Origin: Branchiostoma floridae
Taxonomy: Eukaryota > Chordata > Leptocardii > Amphioxiformes > Branchiostomatidae
Reading direction: 5' to 3'
Assembly: GCF_000003815.2 (NCBI RefSeq)
Contig: NC_049990.1
Span: 6,201,997 to 6,229,165 of the forward strand
Length of the DNA stretch: 27,169 nucleotides
Shown: positions 25,861 to 27,169 of the stretch, piece after piece
Layout of the letters: each line of letters begins with the position of its first letter
How positions within the stretch are numbered: the stretch's first letter is position 1
Translations under genes and position numbers: made by a program
Notes under the pieces: generated by a model
What the model saw: the letters and a program-made list of their open reading frames with translations, nothing else
Database searches by the model: none
Told to the model about the DNA's origin: nothing

Positions 25861-27169
25861 ATCTTTATTTGCATGACCTTGCCCATATGGGCTAAATGCA
25901 GTAGTTACATAAAACGTTTCTGTAAAGAATCTTTACAGTGTCTAGTGGGAGAGACAGAACAACTAAGGCTATGCTACACTATAAGTACATCTATCATTTA
26001 CAAAATAGTCAAATATGTAATGCTATACTATTCTACAATTTACATGTCTCTTTCCTCTTCTTGAAACAAGTGTATATGAATTCACAGAGTTTTTGCAGTA
26101 CAATGTTGTCAGATGATTTCATTATGTATACAAAAAGCTCATCTTTTACTAACTGTTTAGCTCGTGTATCAAAATTCAGGGCATTAATAAAAGAATTACG
26201 TATATCACTATATAACTCACACTCCAATACAAAATGAACTTCATTTTCAATATCTTTGGCGTTACAAAGTGTACAGATTCTATCACTCGGAGGAGTCCGG
26301 TTGTATCTTCCTACTTCTATTTGTAAAGGGTGATCACTAATTCTTAATTTAGCCATGGCTCGGCGATGGCTGAAATTATGTATATTTAGGTACTGTTCTC
26401 TTTCGTATGTGTCTTTGAACTTCCTGTACGTTCTTAGTTTGTTTCCTTGATTTTCCTTTTTTCCATTAGAGTTGAGTTCGGAATTGAAAGTCTGTAGATA
26501 TATGTCTTTCAATCTTTGTTTCACTTGCGACTGAGCTGATGGTATATTATAGTCTTGGTTCAACAGTAGGTACCCATAACCAGACTCCTCGAGAATCTTA
26601 CTTACATTTGAAAGCCAACATGGTACCTTACGTCGGTGTAGATCTTGTTGTACAAGGAGTGCTTGATATTGTAAACTATTTGTTGGTACTTCTCTAGTTA
26701 ACCTGCTATAATAAGAGTAGAGCCTGCTGTAAGCCTCGATCCGCAAAGGAAACCTGCCAAGTTCCGCTCTTGTGGCGAGGTTACTAGCATTTCTTCTTAC
26801 TCCAATGATAGCTTTACAGAATTTCAAATGTGCTTGCTCTAGTGGGGAATTATCATTTAAACCAGCATTGCCCCACACTTCTGCACCATACAACAATATA
26901 GGTACAATACATGCATCAAATAACTTACATTGCAGTGATACTGAGGGATTATTTTCGCCCAGAGTTGTTCTAATGCTAAACATCGCTCTTAGCGCCTTCT
27001 TTTGGAGGGTTTTCATGGCTGTGCTGAAGTTACATCCCGCTGTGAATACCACGCCTAAATAACAATATGAGGAGACTACATCTAGGTCTTTGTCTAATAA
27101 ATAGAATTTAAAGTTTGACAATATTTCTCCTCTTCTATTAACAACAAACGTTTCGGCCTCTCCAGGAAA
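25861..27169 (-). mobile_element. Non-LTR retrotransposon (LINE), 3' part
   Basis: It contains the 3' end of ORF2 and a 3' UTR of about 170 bp ending in AAATAAAGAT and the hexamer tail at 25831-25860. The element runs off the right edge of the window. ORF2 is uninterrupted, which suggests a recent insertion. The apurinic-endonuclease and core RT domains would lie beyond the edge. Confidence 0.8.
26033..27169 (-). CDS. LINE ORF2 C-terminal region (reverse transcriptase)
   Basis: 378 codons remain open to the window edge, beginning FPGEAETFVVNRRGE. The YCYLGVVFTAGCNFSTAMK segment with the following LQKKALRAMFSIR is the thumb-side region after the RT palm in CR1/L2/Jockey-like LINEs. Further on, LYGAEVWG and a terminal CCHC motif CTLCNAKDIENEVHFVLEC (C-x2-C-x9-H-x4-C) are typical of such ORF2 C termini. 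It acts in target-primed reverse transcription in cis. No frameshift or stop is seen. The exact clade needs the RT domain. Confidence 0.85.
   Translation of the reverse strand, partial: FPGEAETFVVNRRGEILSNFKFYLLDKDLDVVSSYCYLGVVFTAGCNFSTAMKTLQKKALRAMFSIRTTLGENNPSVSLQCKLFDACIVPILLYGAEVWGNAGLNDNSPLEQAHLKFCKAIIGVRRNASNLATRAELGRFPLRIEAYSRLYSYYSRLTREVPTNSLQYQALLVQQDLHRRKVPCWLSNVSKILEESGYGYLLLNQDYNIPSAQSQVKQRLKDIYLQTFNSELNSNGKKENQGNKLRTYRKFKDTYEREQYLNIHNFSHRRAMAKLRISDHPLQIEVGRYNRTPPSDRICTLCNAKDIENEVHFVLECELYSDIRNSFINALNFDTRAKQLVKDELFVYIMKSSDNIVLQKLCEFIYTCFKKRKETCKL

Overview
The window looks like animal nuclear DNA, most probably from a lancelet (Branchiostoma-like) or a similar invertebrate deuterostome. 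It has short exons with GT-AG introns, an AT-rich intronic background, a vertebrate-like P4-ATPase and a dense load of MITEs, LINE 3' ends and a tRNA-derived SINE. The species call is inference. There is no sign of operons, CRISPR or bacterial genes.

Three host genes can be supported. (1) Plus strand, 3658-5777: the last four exons (160 residues) of a DXD-type glycosyltransferase resembling the Gly_transf_sug/GT32 family; its 5' exons are not visible and probably lie left of the window. (2) Minus strand, 24193 down to 11047: the last eight exons (279 residues) of a class VI P4-ATPase phospholipid flippase (ATP11 family), covering the late membrane helices and the cytosolic tail. Every splice phase closes. 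The catalytic part is missing because the gene runs into a 100-N assembly gap at 24200-24299. (3) Plus strand, 24300-25649: a second glycosyltransferase of the same family, one uninterrupted exon with two tandem transferase-like domains, DTD in the first and N-I-D in the second. Its 5' end is also lost in the gap.

Layout: 1-2200 is almost all transposon-derived (two inverted copies of a composite foldback element, a second foldback MITE, a 29-bp tandem repeat, a SINE). 2188-2412 is a LINE ORF2 remnant, 2733-2884 a CGCGG-rich MITE and 3075-3590 a 42-bp minisatellite leading into glycosyltransferase A. 5778-11046 is the convergent interval between genes 1 and 2, with a mariner-like MITE and a hAT-like MITE that still has its 8-bp target duplication. 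11047-24193 is the flippase gene. One of its introns carries a long tandem array built from the 3' end and splice donor of its own coding exon. That array is split by a 1,049-bp element with 50-bp inverted repeats, a 9-bp target duplication and a RecQ-helicase-like gene fragment. Two Harbinger-type MITEs (TTA duplications) and four copies of a 50-bp motif also lie in its introns. 25831-27169 is the 3' part of a LINE on the minus strand, open to the window edge.

The most notable signals are the exon-derived array of decoy splice donors, the gene-fragment-carrying transposon inside it, the pattern of transposons lying within about 8-22 nt of splice sites, several possible alternative C-terminal exons for the flippase, and the two-domain glycosyltransferase with one altered DXD motif. 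No complete novel system is visible.
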